DNA of 64,000 nucleotides from Gammaproteobacteria bacterium (GCA_028868515.1 JAGWUI010000002.1:110388-174387), one strand, 5' to 3'; counted from the stretch's first letter, positions 27,662-38,017 are shown. Notes: generated by a model not told the origin, from the sequence alone. Made by a program: numbers and translations.

Positions 27662-28171
27662 ATGTTGTTTACGACGCTTGTAATGGGTTTGGGTAAGATG
27701 ACCGTTGGTTTCGGCGATAATACTAATGTTCCCATCAATTTCTAGCATTGCAAGCCTAACATCTTCAAGCTTCTCAACCCCATGTTCACGCATAGACTCC
27801 TGAATTTCATCATCATCAATCCCGAGTTTTTCTAAATTCTGGGTATCTAAAATGCCATTGTGAATGAGTATTTCTGGTCGTTCGGAGATCAAGTCGCGAA
27901 ATTTTTTATTTTTATACATCATTTTTTTGATCGCATAGTTGGCAATAAACAAAACTCCTGCTGCCATAAGTCCTGTGGATAGGCTTGTATTTGTGCCGAC
28001 CATTGCATTTTGTACTGCATTACTGATGAGTAAAATCAGCACGACGTCGGATGTATTGAGTTGTGATAATTCTTTTTTTCCAGTCAGTCTGATGGCGAGT
28101 AGCATAAAGAGATAAACCGCCAGACTGCGCAATGCAACATTAAAATAAGGATTTGTAATCAGATTATCCAT
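27638..28171 (-). CDS. DUF421 (YetF-like) membrane protein
   Basis: A 177-residue protein with about three N-terminal membrane helices, the DUF421 sequence RLTGKKELSQLNTSDVVLILLISNAVQNAMVG, and a cytoplasmic domain with RPEILIHNGILDTQNLEKLGI and DVRLAMLEIDGNISII. The biochemical role is unknown. It is divergent from pgk. Confidence 0.85.
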   Translation of the reverse strand: MDNLITNPYFNVALRSLAVYLFMLLAIRLTGKKELSQLNTSDVVLILLISNAVQNAMVGTNTSLSTGLMAAGVLFIANYAIKKMMYKNKKFRDLISERPEILIHNGILDTQNLEKLGIDDDEIQESMREHGVEKLEDVRLAMLEIDGNISIIAETNGHLTQTHYKRRKQHKTLGSKN

Positions 28172-28329
28172 AGTTTACTCAGAGCGATATGTTTTTTTAA
28201 CAATACACGATTCAGAGAAGGTGTACTTCAATAGCACTTAAAAAAATTAGAAATACGCTCCGATGAAAAATTCATTTACAATGCGCACTCCAATTTGTGA
28301 CCCCGCGAGATTTTTTGGCGATGAGTAGT

Positions 28330-29520
28330 ATGAATTTTAAACGAATGACAGAATTAGATTTAGCTGGTAAACGTGTGTTGATCCGCGAAGATCTCAATGT
28401 TCCTGTGAAAAATGGTCAAATTACTAGTGATGCTCGTTTACGCGCCGCTCTGCCGACAATCAAAGCAGCCTTAGCTCAAGGTGCGGCGGTAATCGTGTGC
28501 TCACATTTAGGTCGCCCAACTGAAGGCGTACATAGCGCAGAAAATTCATTGGCGCCTGTTGCTGCATATTTGTCAAAAGCTTTAGGTCAAGACGTTTCAT
28601 TGGTGACTGATTATTTAGATGGTGTAGATGTTGCTGCTGGACAGGTTGTCTTGCTTGAGAATGTACGTTTCAATGCTGGTGAAAAGAAAAATAATCCTGA
28701 ATTAGCTCAGAAATATGCTGCGCTTTGCGATGTCTTCGTGATGGATGCATTTGGTACTGCACATCGTGCTGAAGGATCAACCGAAGGTGTTGCTCGATTT
28801 GCAAAAGTTGCTTGTGCGGGTCCGCTTCTTGCTGCTGAACTAGATGCATTGGGTCGTGCAATGCAATCACCAGAGAAACCAATGGTTGCGATTGTTGCAG
28901 GCTCTAAAGTATCCACTAAATTAGATGTTCTTACTTCATTGGCTGGAATTTGTGATCAGATCATCGTGGGTGGTGGTATTGCAAATACTTTCCTAGCCGC
29001 TGCTGGTTACAATGTTGGTAAATCATTATATGAGCCTAATTTAATCGAAACTGCAAAAAGTATTGCAGCAAAAGTAAATGTTCCATTGCCAACCGATGTT
29101 GTGGTGATTGATGCGAGTAATATGAGTGGCGACTTTATGGATTTTGTAGCCAATAGCACACCAGTAACCAAAAAGGTAACCGAGATTAGCGATACGGATA
29201 TGATTTTGGATATCGGTTCTGATACTGGCGCACAATTTGCACAATATATCGAGCAAGCGAAGACCATTCTATGGAATGGACCAGTGGGCGTATTTGAAGT
29301 GGATGCGTTCGGCTATGGTACTGAAACTTTGGCGCGAGCGATTGCGACAAATAAAGGATTTTCGATTGCTGGTGGCGGTGATACGTTAGCAGCGATTGAT
29401 AAATATCATGTTGCAGAACACATTAGCTACATCTCTACAGGTGGCGGTGCATTCCTTGAGTTTGTTGAAGGAAAGGTTTTGCCAGCAGTTGCAATATTGC
29501 TGACACGATGTGAATCATAA
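28330..29520 (+). CDS. pgk: phosphoglycerate kinase
   Basis: A 396-residue glycolytic/gluconeogenic kinase converting 1,3-bisphosphoglycerate to 3-phosphoglycerate. It carries [33 protein letters not shown], the ATP-site NGPVGVFE and the final GGGDTLAAI. Starts at 28330 (MNFKRM) or 28321 (MSSMNF) are both possible; MNF agrees with Acinetobacter relatives as I recall them. The aldolase gene lies 650 bp on, so the two glycolytic genes are near but separated by a lipoprotein gene. Confidence 0.96.
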   Translation: MNFKRMTELDLAGKRVLIREDLNVPVKNGQITSDARLRAALPTIKAALAQGAAVIVCSHLGRPTEGVHSAENSLAPVAAYLSKALGQDVSLVTDYLDGVDVAAGQVVLLENVRFNAGEKKNNPELAQKYAALCDVFVMDAFGTAHRAEGSTEGVARFAKVACAGPLLAAELDALGRAMQSPEKPMVAIVAGSKVSTKLDVLTSLAGICDQIIVGGGIANTFLAAAGYNVGKSLYEPNLIETAKSIAAKVNVPLPTDVVVIDASNMSGDFMDFVANSTPVTKKVTEISDTDMILDIGSDTGAQFAQYIEQAKTILWNGPVGVFEVDAFGYGTETLARAIATNKGFSIAGGGDTLAAIDKYHVAEHISYISTGGGAFLEFVEGKVLPAVAILLTRCES

Positions 29521-29669
29521 ATGTGTCCGACAATCTGGATGAAAAGTCTAGTTTTATTGTTCAGATTGCAGCACTTTTTGTTACATTGTATTTTTTCTGT
29601 CACATATGCTATGTTATTCTGGTAACAGGTCTTCGTGACTTACTTTATATATCTATATAGGAAACACAT

Positions 29670-29963
29670 ATGAAAACTTCGATCCTAGTTGTTGCTGCAT
29701 TGGCTCTACCATTGGCGTTGACTGCTTGTGACAAAGCAAAAGACGCTGCAAATTCTACTGTTAACGCTGCTGCATCTGGCGTAGCTGCAACGACTGCTGC
29801 TGCTGCATCTGGTGTGACTGCAACTGCTGATGCTGCTAAAACTGCTGCTGCATCTGGTGTAACTGCAACTGCTGATGCTGCTAAAGGTGCTGTTGCATCT
29901 GCTGCTGAAGCAACTGCAACTACTGCTCAAGCTGTTGCTGACAAAGCAAAAGCAAAATCATAA
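29670..29963 (+). CDS. small alanine-rich repeat lipoprotein
   Basis: A 97-residue predicted lipoprotein. The signal MKTSILVVAALALPLALTAC ends in the lipobox LTAC (Cys20). The mature part is nearly all Ala, Thr, Asp, Lys, Ser and Val, with repeats of the form TAAASGVTATADAAK (two near-identical copies at about residues 43-57 and 58-72) and a related one before. The pattern suggests a long amphipathic helix, like small lipoproteins of the Lpp/entericidin type; no family was assigned. It has its own terminator. Confidence 0.75.
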   Translation: MKTSILVVAALALPLALTACDKAKDAANSTVNAAASGVAATTAAAASGVTATADAAKTAAASGVTATADAAKGAVASAAEATATTAQAVADKAKAKS

Positions 29964-29990
29964 TTCAGATTATTCTGTTTTAATGATAAA

Positions 29991-30018
29991 AAACCTCGCA
30001 TTTTGCGAGGTTTTTTTT
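29991..30018 (+). terminator. rho-independent terminator of the lipoprotein gene
   Basis: AAACCTCGCA (29991-30000) pairs with TGCGAGGTTT (30004-30013), followed by a T-run. Confidence 0.9.
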
Positions 30019-30177
30019 ATGCTGAGGTTTTTTGTTGTAACACAGATGATGTTGTTGATATAAAATCAGTCAAAAGCTCATCCAAAATAGAGATAAGTAG
30101 GTTAGAATCTGCAAATTGTTTTTTTGACTGATGGTTTCCAAACCATATTTACATCGTTTCTATAAAGAGTCTCAGTT

Positions 30178-31221
30178 ATGGCACTTATTTCGTTACGCCA
30201 ATTGCTTGATCATGCTGCTGAACATGGCTATGGCGTTCCAGCTTTCAACGTCAATAATCTCGAACAAATGCGCGCGATCATGGAAGCGGCGGATAAAACT
30301 GATTCTCCTGTCATTGTGCAAGCCAGCGCAGGTGCGCGTAAATATGCAGGCGCACCATTCTTGCGTCATTTGATTTTAGCTGCAATTGAAGAGTGGCCAC
30401 ATATTCCCGTTGTAATGCATCAAGATCACGGAACAAGCCCAGAAATTTGTCAGCGTTCAATTCAATTGGGTTTTAGCTCAGTCATGATGGATGGTTCATT
30501 AGGAACTGATGGTAAAACTCCGACGAATTATGAATACAATGTCAATGTAACTCGTGAAGTCGTTAAATTAGCTCATGCATGTGGTGTTTCAGTTGAAGGT
30601 GAGATTGGCTGTTTAGGTAGCCTTGAAACTGGTATGGCTGGTGAAGAAGACGGTGTGGGCGCTGAAGGTGTTTTAGATCATTCACAATTACTCACGACAG
30701 TGGAAGAGGCTGCACAATTTGTGGCAGATACCCATGTCGATGCGTTAGCAATTGCAATCGGCACAAGTCATGGTGCTTATAAGTTTACTCGTCCACCAAC
30801 AGGCGATATTTTAGCAATTGATCGTATTAAAGAAATTCACGCGAAAATTCCTAATACTCATTTAGTCATGCACGGTTCAAGCTCAGTCCCACAAGAGTGG
30901 TTGAAAATTATCAATGAGTTTGGCGGTGATATTAAAGAAACTTATGGTGTGCCTGTTGAGCAAATCGTTGAGGCGATTAAACATGGTGTGCGTAAAGTAA
31001 ATATTGATACTGATTTACGCTTGGCATCTACTGGTGCAATTCGTCGTTTTATGGCGGAGCATCCAGCTGAATTTGATCCACGTAAATTCTTTGCTAAAAC
31101 AGTTACTGCAATGCGTGATGTTTGTATTGATCGTTATCAACAGTTTGGTACTGCGGGTAATGCAAGCAAGATTAATCCGATTTCTCTTGAGAAAATGTCA
31201 GCACGTTACGCTGCAAAATAA
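30178..31221 (+). CDS. fba: class II fructose-bisphosphate aldolase
   Basis: A 347-residue zinc-dependent aldolase of the Calvin-cycle/long class IIA-B type. [12 protein letters not shown] is near the N-terminus, [10 protein letters not shown] (about 79-88) carries zinc and catalytic residues, and [29 protein letters not shown] and HGSSSVP supply further metal- and phosphate-binding parts. It interconverts fructose-1,6-bisphosphate with DHAP and GAP; in Acinetobacter-like bacteria it chiefly serves gluconeogenesis. Confidence 0.95.
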   Translation: MALISLRQLLDHAAEHGYGVPAFNVNNLEQMRAIMEAADKTDSPVIVQASAGARKYAGAPFLRHLILAAIEEWPHIPVVMHQDHGTSPEICQRSIQLGFSSVMMDGSLGTDGKTPTNYEYNVNVTREVVKLAHACGVSVEGEIGCLGSLETGMAGEEDGVGAEGVLDHSQLLTTVEEAAQFVADTHVDALAIAIGTSHGAYKFTRPPTGDILAIDRIKEIHAKIPNTHLVMHGSSSVPQEWLKIINEFGGDIKETYGVPVEQIVEAIKHGVRKVNIDTDLRLASTGAIRRFMAEHPAEFDPRKFFAKTVTAMRDVCIDRYQQFGTAGNASKINPISLEKMSARYAAK

Positions 31222-31286
31222 AGAGATATTTAGGTACACTGACAGCCCATTTGATTGGATAAAGTCAGCCTTTAGTTTTTGATTTG

Positions 31287-31303
31287 TGCGCTTTTTTGGT
31301 GCT
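31287..31303 (+). promoter_or_regulatory. NtrC-like binding site 1 upstream of glnA
   Basis: TGCGCTTTTTTGGTGCT fits the consensus TGCACY-N5-RGTGCA with two mismatches, about 185 bp upstream of the sigma54 -12 element's start region. Confidence 0.6.
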
Positions 31304-31325
31304 AAATTGAAAATTTAGTTGATTT

Positions 31326-31342
31326 TGATCTTTTTTGGTGCG
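31326..31342 (+). promoter_or_regulatory. NtrC-like binding site 2 upstream of glnA
   Basis: TGATCTTTTTTGGTGCG shares the TTTTTTGGTGC half of site 1 and fits the consensus with three mismatches. Confidence 0.5.
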
Positions 31343-31484
31343 TTTGTTGCGTGCTGATAGGATTGTAAAGTTTGAAGTTGTGCGCATGAAAGTCGTGCGA
31401 TATAACGAATGAATTGAGTTAGATGTAAGCGGCACTTGGTATCAAGGGACTGAGAAAGTAGGGACGCACCAAAAGTGTATTTTT

Positions 31485-31500
31485 TGGTATGTTCTTTGCT
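31485..31500 (+). promoter_or_regulatory. sigma54 (RpoN) promoter of glnA
   Basis: TGGTATG-TTCT-TTGCT matches TGGYRYR-N4-TTGCW exactly. GG (31486-31487) and GC (31498-31499) are separated by the required 10 bp. Confidence 0.75.
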
Positions 31501-31629
31501 TAAAAAAGCTCACTTCTTTGTGAAAAGTGTTGATGTTGTAGTGGAAGAGCGGTATCTGACACTTGTTTCACCAATAATGTTGTTGCATTGATTTTTTATT
31601 GATTTTTCTAGCGCTGGAGCATAGCAAGC

Positions 31630-33039
31630 ATGAGCAACAAAGTTCTCAATTTGATTAAAGAACACGAAGCGGAATGGGTAGATTTCCGTTTTACTGATAC
31701 CCGTGGTAAAGAACAGCATGTGAGCTTTCCAGCACACACCGTAGATGAAGGCACTTTTGAATCAGGTAAAATGTTTGACGGTTCGTCAATTGCTGGTTGG
31801 AAAGGTATTGAAGCTTCTGACATGATTTTGATGCCAGATCCAGAAACGGCTTTCATGGATCCGTTCTTTTCAGCACCAACTGTTGTCGTAACTTGTGATG
31901 TTATCGAACCATCAACAATGCAAGGTTACGAGCGTGATCCACGTTCTATCGCACGTCGTGCAGAAGAATATCTGAAATCTACTGGTATCGGTGATACTGC
32001 ATTCTTTGGTCCAGAACCAGAATTCTTTATTTTTGATGAAGTGAAATTTGACATCGACATGTCAGGTGCACGTCATACCATCTATGCAGAAGAAGCTGCA
32101 TGGTCAACTGGCAATTCATATGAAGGCGGTAACTCAGGTCATCGTCCACGTGTTAAAGGCGGTTACTTCCCAGTTCCACCAGTTGACAGTGCACAAGACA
32201 TCCGCGTTGCAATGTGTGAAGCGATTGAAGCGATGCTTGGCGAAGGTCGTGTTGAAGTTCAACATCACGAAGTTGCATCTTGCCAATCAGAAATCGGCGT
32301 AACATTTAATACGTTAGTTCGCAAAGCAGACGAAGTTCAAGTTCTGAAATACGCAGTATTGAACGTTGCACACGAACATGGCAAATCAGCGACTTTCATG
32401 CCTAAACCACTCGTTGGCGACAACGGTTCAGGTATGCATGTTCACATGTCAATCAGCAAAAACGGTGTGAACACGTTTGCTGGTGATGAATATGCAGGTT
32501 TGTCAGAAACTGCTATCTTGTTTATCGGTGGTATCATCAAACACGCTCGTGCATTGAATGCAATCACCAACCCATCAACCAACAGCTACAAACGTCTCGT
32601 ACCTCACTACGAAGCACCAATCATGTTGGCTTACTCAGCGCGTAACCGTTCTGCGTCAATCCGTATTCCATACGTATCGAACCCGAAAGGTCGTCGTATC
32701 GAAGCGCGTTTCCCAGATCCAGTTGCTAACCCATACTTGGCATTCGCTGCGTTGTTGATGGCAGGTCTTGATGGTATCCAGAACAAGATCCATCCAGGTG
32801 CAGCAGCAGACAAGAATCTGTATGACTTGCCACCAGAAGAAGAAGCATTGATCCCAACAGTAGCTCACTCACTTGAAATGGCTCTTGATGCATTGAAAGC
32901 TGACCATGAGTTCTTGCTGAAAGGCGGTGTATTCACTAAAGAAATGCTCGATGCATACATCGAACTGAAAATGGAAGATGTACGTCGTTTGAACACAACT
33001 ACTCACCCAGTTGAGTTCGAAATGTACTACAGCTGCTAA
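31630..33039 (+). CDS. glnA: glutamine synthetase type I
   Basis: A 469-residue enzyme (the same as E. coli) that makes glutamine from glutamate and ammonia. It has [38 protein letters not shown], and the adenylylation loop NLYDLPPEE with the target Tyr at about 398, so control by adenylyltransferase GlnE is expected. The upstream sigma54 promoter and NtrC-like sites indicate nitrogen control of transcription. Confidence 0.97.
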   Translation: MSNKVLNLIKEHEAEWVDFRFTDTRGKEQHVSFPAHTVDEGTFESGKMFDGSSIAGWKGIEASDMILMPDPETAFMDPFFSAPTVVVTCDVIEPSTMQGYERDPRSIARRAEEYLKSTGIGDTAFFGPEPEFFIFDEVKFDIDMSGARHTIYAEEAAWSTGNSYEGGNSGHRPRVKGGYFPVPPVDSAQDIRVAMCEAIEAMLGEGRVEVQHHEVASCQSEIGVTFNTLVRKADEVQVLKYAVLNVAHEHGKSATFMPKPLVGDNGSGMHVHMSISKNGVNTFAGDEYAGLSETAILFIGGIIKHARALNAITNPSTNSYKRLVPHYEAPIMLAYSARNRSASIRIPYVSNPKGRRIEARFPDPVANPYLAFAALLMAGLDGIQNKIHPGAAADKNLYDLPPEEEALIPTVAHSLEMALDALKADHEFLLKGGVFTKEMLDAYIELKMEDVRRLNTTTHPVEFEMYYSC

Positions 33040-33062
33040 TTTCTAGAAATTAGTGAGTAAGA

Positions 33063-33088
33063 AAGGTCTGCAATGCAGGCCTTTTTTA
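33063..33088 (+). terminator. glnA terminator
   Basis: AGGTCTG (33064-33070) pairs with CAGGCCT (33076-33082) around CAATG, followed by TTTTT. Confidence 0.85.
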
Positions 33089-33205
33089 TTGTGGCTATGG
33101 CACTTTGCCATTCTTCATAAATATTTCAATCTTCATCATATTCATACTTAAATATATTGTTTTGTGGTTTACAATATCTGCATCCATCCGCATAGGACTT
33201 GCTCA

Positions 33206-33769
33206 ATGAGAATCTTTAATAAAATGATAGTTAAGCCGCGTTTAGCTGTTGGTGTGATGCTGTTGAGTTTCTTTTCAACAATGATCATGATGGGTTCAGT
33301 GGCTCAAGCTGCGGTTTATAAAAAAGTAGATGCGGATGGTAACGTCAGTTTTACTGATGTTCCTGATAAATCTGCTCAATTAGTAAATGTAGCTCCCATT
33401 GAGACTGTGCCTGCGCTAAGTCCAGAAGTCATTGCTAAAACGTTGAATGATGATGATTCGCAAAAAAATATTGCAGCAAATGTAAATTATACGATTCGGA
33501 TTATTTCGCCTACACCTGATCAAGTCTATCATCGCGCTATCGATGCATTTGCTGCGAATGTAGAAGTGAAGCCAGATATGCAAAATGGTGATCATTTAGT
33601 ATTTTTGATTGATGGTAAAGCATCCCCGCAAGATATCCCAGCTGGTGGGTTGGATCGTGGACAACATCAGTTTGAAGCAAGAGTTGTTTCAGCAAAAGGA
33701 AGGGTTTTAAAATCTCAATCAACGACGTTCGTGGTACAACAGCCGAATGTGATAAGAAAGGCTCGATAG
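33206..33769 (+). CDS. DUF4124 domain periplasmic protein
   Basis: A 187-residue protein with an N-terminal signal sequence (hydrophobic VGVMLLSFFSTMIMMGS, cleavage likely after AQA). DUF4124 follows (AVYKKVDADGNVSFTDVPDK), with the usual Tyr-Lys-x-Val-Asp and Thr-Asp pattern. The C-terminal half looks like an Ig/FnIII-type beta domain (HLVFLIDGKASPQ...GQHQFEARVVSAKG). ATG 33206 starts the signal peptide. The function is unknown. The ubiC start follows 12 bp on. Confidence 0.8.
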   Translation: MRIFNKMIVKPRLAVGVMLLSFFSTMIMMGSVAQAAVYKKVDADGNVSFTDVPDKSAQLVNVAPIETVPALSPEVIAKTLNDDDSQKNIAANVNYTIRIISPTPDQVYHRAIDAFAANVEVKPDMQNGDHLVFLIDGKASPQDIPAGGLDRGQHQFEARVVSAKGRVLKSQSTTFVVQQPNVIRKAR

Positions 33770-33781
33770 GGTTAATATAAA

Positions 33782-34351
33782 TTGAGATCAAGAATATCGT
33801 CTTCGTTTCAATCTGAAAAACGAAGACGTACTTCGCGGTGGTTTAGCGTTAAGCATCAACATCATAGACGATTGACTTCTGACTTATCTTTAGTACCTTG
33901 GCTACTTGCCCAAGGATCGTTAACACAACAGTTGCGTCATTATGCAGGTGGGAAGTTTAGTGTTGTACGCTTGCGTGAATCTTTACAACACCCAAATTTC
34001 GATGAAGTAAAACGATTACATCTTCATCAAGGGCAACGTGTCTGGGTTCGTGAAGTTTTGTTATTTGGCAATGAGCAAACGCCTTGGGTACATGCACGTA
34101 GTGTCATGCCACTGAAAACTTTGTCTGGGTCAGGTCGTCGTCTAAAATTATTAAAGAATCGTTCTTTGGGTTCTCTATTGTTCGAGCGTGGTGGTGTGCA
34201 AATCATTCCAAAATTTGAGCAGCGACAAGCTAGGGAGCTTGTTCAACTCCCTGAAGGGTGGACGCGTCGTACAACTTATGTCTGGCATAAAAAATATCTA
34301 TTAGTACAAGAAACGTTTTTGCCGGCGTTTGTAGAGTCTTTAAACTGTTAA
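33782..34351 (+). CDS. ubiC: chorismate lyase UbiC
   Basis: A 189-residue enzyme that converts chorismate to 4-hydroxybenzoate and pyruvate, the first step of ubiquinone synthesis. VPWLLAQGSLTQQLR, VWVREVLLFG and WVHARSVMP are typical UbiC segments; the Arg in WVRE and the final Glu (about 180) fit the product-binding site. The start appears to be TTG at 33782, since no ATG or GTG lies before the conserved core. The N-terminus is about 25 residues longer than in E. coli and very basic. It is followed by ubiA. Confidence 0.88.
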   Translation: MRSRISSSFQSEKRRRTSRWFSVKHQHHRRLTSDLSLVPWLLAQGSLTQQLRHYAGGKFSVVRLRESLQHPNFDEVKRLHLHQGQRVWVREVLLFGNEQTPWVHARSVMPLKTLSGSGRRLKLLKNRSLGSLLFERGGVQIIPKFEQRQARELVQLPEGWTRRTTYVWHKKYLLVQETFLPAFVESLNC

Positions 34352-34424
34352 AACGACGTATAATTCAGTTAGGCTTATCCATTCTCGATTGGCGACATTC
34401 ATAAGGCTTGCGAGTTAATATCTG

Positions 34425-35321
34425 ATGAATTTTTCTGTGCAATCACCACATTTATCATTGCGTGAACATATTCGTGCTTATGTGCAATTAACTCGTTTAG
34501 ATCGCCCTGTGGGCATCGAATTGTTACTGTGGCCAACGCTGTGGGCGGTTTGGCTGGCTGGTCAACAAACGAGTACGCATCATGCGTCATGGTCAATTGT
34601 GCTGATCTTTATTTGTGGTGTTGTCTTGATGCGTTCGGCAGGTTGTGTGATTAATGATTTCGCAGACCGCCATGTCGATGGTCAAGTTGAGCGGACTAAG
34701 AATCGACCGCTTGCGAGTGGGAAAATCTCAGCAAAATCTGCATTAGTGCTATTTGCTGTATTGCTTTTGATGAGCGCGGCGTTGTTGATATTTTTACCCA
34801 TCCAGACGTTTTATTGGGCATTTGGTGCGTTATTTTTAGCGACCTTGTATCCTTTTATGAAGCGTTGGACTTATTTGCCGCAGTTTGTTTTGGGGGCGGC
34901 ATTTTCGTGGGCAATTCCCATGGCTTATGTCGCGCAGGGGCAAACACCAGATTTGCTGTGTTGGCTGCTATATGTCGCGAATTTGAGTTGGACGGTTGCG
35001 TATGATACGCAATATGCGATGACTGATCGACCTGATGATCTTAAAGCTGGGATTAAGTCTACTGCGATTCTTTTTGCAAAATATGATTTATTAATCATCG
35101 GTATTCTCCAAGTAATTTTTCTTGTGTTAATGGTGATCGTTTTTTGCTTAATGCATTTATCTGTATTTGCGTTTTTGGGGCTTTTTATTGCATTGCTTTT
35201 GTTCGTAAATCAGTATTTACGTACACGTGATCGTTTGCCTGTCCATACATTTTGGGCTTTTTTGAATAATTGCTGGGTTGGACGAGTGATTTGGTTAGGT
35301 GTCGTTATTTCACTTTTTTAA
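34425..35321 (+). CDS. ubiA: 4-hydroxybenzoate polyprenyltransferase UbiA
   Basis: A 298-residue integral membrane prenyltransferase with about eight or nine helices. The two Asp-rich motifs are NDFADRHVDGQVERTKNRPLASG (first) and DTQYAMTDRPDDLKAGIKSTA (second). It attaches the polyprenyl tail to 4-hydroxybenzoate, the product of the preceding gene's enzyme. Confidence 0.95.
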   Translation: MNFSVQSPHLSLREHIRAYVQLTRLDRPVGIELLLWPTLWAVWLAGQQTSTHHASWSIVLIFICGVVLMRSAGCVINDFADRHVDGQVERTKNRPLASGKISAKSALVLFAVLLLMSAALLIFLPIQTFYWAFGALFLATLYPFMKRWTYLPQFVLGAAFSWAIPMAYVAQGQTPDLLCWLLYVANLSWTVAYDTQYAMTDRPDDLKAGIKSTAILFAKYDLLIIGILQVIFLVLMVIVFCLMHLSVFAFLGLFIALLLFVNQYLRTRDRLPVHTFWAFLNNCWVGRVIWLGVVISLF

Positions 35322-35462
35322 TTATCTATCTAGTTAGATGGACTGATATTTGGTTTTTGCAAAACTCATTTGTATTTGTGAGGGGTTGCAAAATCTATCG
35401 AAGCTGAAAAATGAGCACATGGTACAATCCATTTTTTACTTGATCTTTTTGACATAAGTGAT

Positions 35463-35978
35463 ATGACAACTTCCTTAGCGCATGTGAGTACACCAATGAT
35501 CCGCCATGTCGTGCTTGCCGATGAAGCAGCAACAAGACGAGTTGCTGCTCAGCTTGCACAAGTGTGTGTATCTGGGATTATTTATCTTGTTGGTGGATTA
35601 GGTGCAGGTAAAACAACATTTACTCGCGCATGGCTACAGGCAAAAGGGCATGTAGGCGCAGTGAAAAGTCCGACCTATACTTTGGTTGAGCCATATCAAA
35701 TTGCTGGGCAGTCCGTTTTTCATTTCGATCTCTATCGTTTAAATGATCCTTTCGAGTTAGAGCTCATGGGGATTCGAGATTATTTTGAAGATCATCAGGC
35801 GTTATTTTTAATTGAGTGGCCGCAAAAAGGTGAACCTGTCATTCCAGATGCTGATTTGCGATTGACGTTGCAGACTGCGGCGGATGATGTAACGCGACAT
35901 TTAACAATTGAGGCTTTAAGTCCAGTTGGAATTGCAGCATTGACTCAATTGGATATGATTTTGGCTGAGCCACTATGA
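35463..35978 (+). CDS. tsaE: tRNA t6A synthesis ATPase TsaE
   Basis: A 171-residue P-loop protein: GGLGAGKTTFTRAWL (Walker A), VKSPTYTLVEPY and FHFDLYRL are hallmarks of TsaE, which with TsaB and TsaD makes threonylcarbamoyladenosine-37 in tRNA. It overlaps mutL (ATGA). The usual amiB gene between tsaE and mutL is absent here. Confidence 0.95.
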   Translation: MTTSLAHVSTPMIRHVVLADEAATRRVAAQLAQVCVSGIIYLVGGLGAGKTTFTRAWLQAKGHVGAVKSPTYTLVEPYQIAGQSVFHFDLYRLNDPFELELMGIRDYFEDHQALFLIEWPQKGEPVIPDADLRLTLQTAADDVTRHLTIEALSPVGIAALTQLDMILAEPL

Positions 35979-38017
35979 ACGATTTTCGTCAAGAGTCTTC
36001 ATCGGACTTACTACCAGTGTCTGATTCATTGAGCCATAAACGAATCCAAAAGTTACCAGCAGCACTTGCTAACCAGATTGCAGCAGGTGAGGTAGTCGAA
36101 CGTCCTGCATCTGTTGTAAAAGAGTTAGTTGAAAATGCTTTGGATGCTGGTGCAACCCGCATTGAAGTACGCATTCAGCAAGGTGGTTCGTCACTGATCG
36201 AAGTCTTGGATAATGGTTCTGGTATCCATCCTGATGATTTGGTGCTGGCTGTTTTACGTCATGCGACGAGTAAGATTTCTACAGCAGAGCAGCTTGCAGC
36301 GATTGCCACACTGGGTTTTCGTGGTGAAGCTTTGGCTTCAATTGCCGCCATTTCTCGTTTTAGCTTATCCAGTAGTCAGACCGATGATGGTCTAGGTTTT
36401 GAAGTCGCTGTGGATACAGCAATTGATCATGAAGCGCCACAGTCTTCACTGAAAGACTTGATTAAGCCAAAGCCTATTGCTCATGCGCGCGGTACGCGTG
36501 TCGTGATACGAGATTTGTTTTATAACGTGCCAGCGCGACGTAAGTTTTTGAAAAGTGTGGCGACAGAATATAGCCATATTGAAGAAGTCATTAAGCGCAT
36601 GGCATTAGTGCATTTTGACGTAGCGTTTGTGCTGATTCATCAGGATCAACGCAAGTTGGAGCTGCCGGTTGCAGATAGTGGTGAATTACGACTGCAACGA
36701 GTGCGTAAGATTTTGGGCGGACGATTTGCTGATACAGCGCATTGGATTGATGCTCAGAGTTTGGATTTAAGATTAGCAGGTTGGTTGGGTCATCCTGCCG
36801 AAGCGCGCGCGCAGGCTGATTTACAATATCTTTATGTCAATGGTCGGGTTGTTAAAGATCGAAGTGTGAGTCATGCGCTGCGCATGGCCTATGAGTCAGT
36901 ATTACATGGGCATAAACATCCCGCGTTTTTATTGTTTTTGGAGTTAGACCCTGAGCGAGTTGATGTTAATGTTCATCCAACGAAGCATGAAGTCCGATTT
37001 GTTGCGCAGCGAGAAGTTCATGAGTTTGTGCGCCATCATGCCAAACAAGTACTGTCCCAGTTTCAAACTGCACCAGCCGAGCTTGCTGATGCACTTCATC
37101 CAAGTCAACGTCAGCCTGAGCAAATACAATCAGTATTAGGTTTGCATCAATTTGATACTTCCCTGACTTCTGATATTCAAACTGAGTCGTCTTTAACAAA
37201 TCATCATCAATTTCAAAATCCGGCACAGTTTCAGAATCCGACCAAATTTAGCTCATATTCCAATCAAAGCTATCCAGAACAAACAGTTCAGAATCAAAGT
37301 GTACAAGCGGCTTTAGGTCAATATTTCCAAGCATTACGCCCAGCAGAAAGTGGCAATCCAAATATTCAAATAAAACAAGATGCTGATGAATATCCACTTG
37401 GATTAGCATTAGCTCAATTGCATGGTATTTATATATTGGCGCAGAATCGCGAAGGTTTGATTATCGTTGATATGCATGCTGCACATGAGCGAATTTTATT
37501 GGAACAATTGAAAACTGCATGGGATGCCAATCAAGCCGAGCAATGGCAGACACAACCGTTATTGGTTCCTTTAGCTGTTGATGTCACCGCACAACAAGCA
37601 CATCGCGCTGAACAAATTCAAGACAGCTTGAATCGCTTGGGTCTAGAGATAGATCGGCAAGGTGAGCAAACAGTTGTTGTTCGTGCAGTGCCCGCGTTAT
37701 TAGCGCGAGGGAATATCGCGAGTTTGGTGCAACAGCTTTTATCAGAGATTGATTTATCTACATTGAATACAGAAGATCATGATTCACAGATCAATACAGA
37801 GAATAGCGGCTTAATTCGTGCTCGTGATCGCATCTTAGCAACGATGGCGTGTCATGGGGCGGTACGTGCTCATCGACAATTAAGTCTTGCTGAAATGAAC
37901 GCGTTATTACGTCAAATGGAGCAAACACCATTTGCGAGCCAATGTAATCACGGCCGCCCAACATGGCGCGCATTTCCGCTATCTCAGCTTGATAAATTAT
38001 TTGCACGAGGCGATTGA
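35975..38017 (+). CDS. mutL: DNA mismatch repair protein MutL
   Basis: A 680-residue GHKL ATPase. ATP-lid motifs ENALDAGATRIEV, DNGSGI and TLGFRGEALASIAAIS are in the first 110 residues. A Gln/Ser-rich linker spans about 375-450. The C-terminal domain has DMHAAHERILLE (Asp about 499), an equivalent of the DQHA(X)2E(X)4E endonuclease motif, along with CHGAVRAH and QCNHGRPT. This suggests a nicking MutL, as described for Pseudomonas, in line with the lack of a MutH-based system. Confidence 0.95.
   Translation: MNDFRQESSSDLLPVSDSLSHKRIQKLPAALANQIAAGEVVERPASVVKELVENALDAGATRIEVRIQQGGSSLIEVLDNGSGIHPDDLVLAVLRHATSKISTAEQLAAIATLGFRGEALASIAAISRFSLSSSQTDDGLGFEVAVDTAIDHEAPQSSLKDLIKPKPIAHARGTRVVIRDLFYNVPARRKFLKSVATEYSHIEEVIKRMALVHFDVAFVLIHQDQRKLELPVADSGELRLQRVRKILGGRFADTAHWIDAQSLDLRLAGWLGHPAEARAQADLQYLYVNGRVVKDRSVSHALRMAYESVLHGHKHPAFLLFLELDPERVDVNVHPTKHEVRFVAQREVHEFVRHHAKQVLSQFQTAPAELADALHPSQRQPEQIQSVLGLHQFDTSLTSDIQTESSLTNHHQFQNPAQFQNPTKFSSYSNQSYPEQTVQNQSVQAALGQYFQALRPAESGNPNIQIKQDADEYPLGLALAQLHGIYILAQNREGLIIVDMHAAHERILLEQLKTAWDANQAEQWQTQPLLVPLAVDVTAQQAHRAEQIQDSLNRLGLEIDRQGEQTVVVRAVPALLARGNIASLVQQLLSEIDLSTLNTEDHDSQINTENSGLIRARDRILATMACHGAVRAHRQLSLAEMNALLRQMEQTPFASQCNHGRPTWRAFPLSQLDKLFARGD

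Larger units (their letters stand above)
31222..31629 (+). promoter_or_regulatory. 408-bp glnA control region
   Basis: There is no coding sequence. It holds two NtrC-like sites (31287-31303 and 31326-31342), a half-site GCACCAAAA (31467-31474) and a sigma54 promoter (31485-31500). The untranslated leader is about 120 nt if transcription starts about 12 bp after the -12 element. Confidence 0.7.

Noticed and set aside
29700..29900. CRISPR-like repeats
   Set aside because: The repeats are in frame within a lipoprotein gene, contiguous and without unique spacers.
29706..29930. Ser/Cys-rich minus-strand frame opposite the lipoprotein
   Set aside because: It is the antisense of the alanine-rich repeat gene; the composition simply mirrors GCT/GCA codons.
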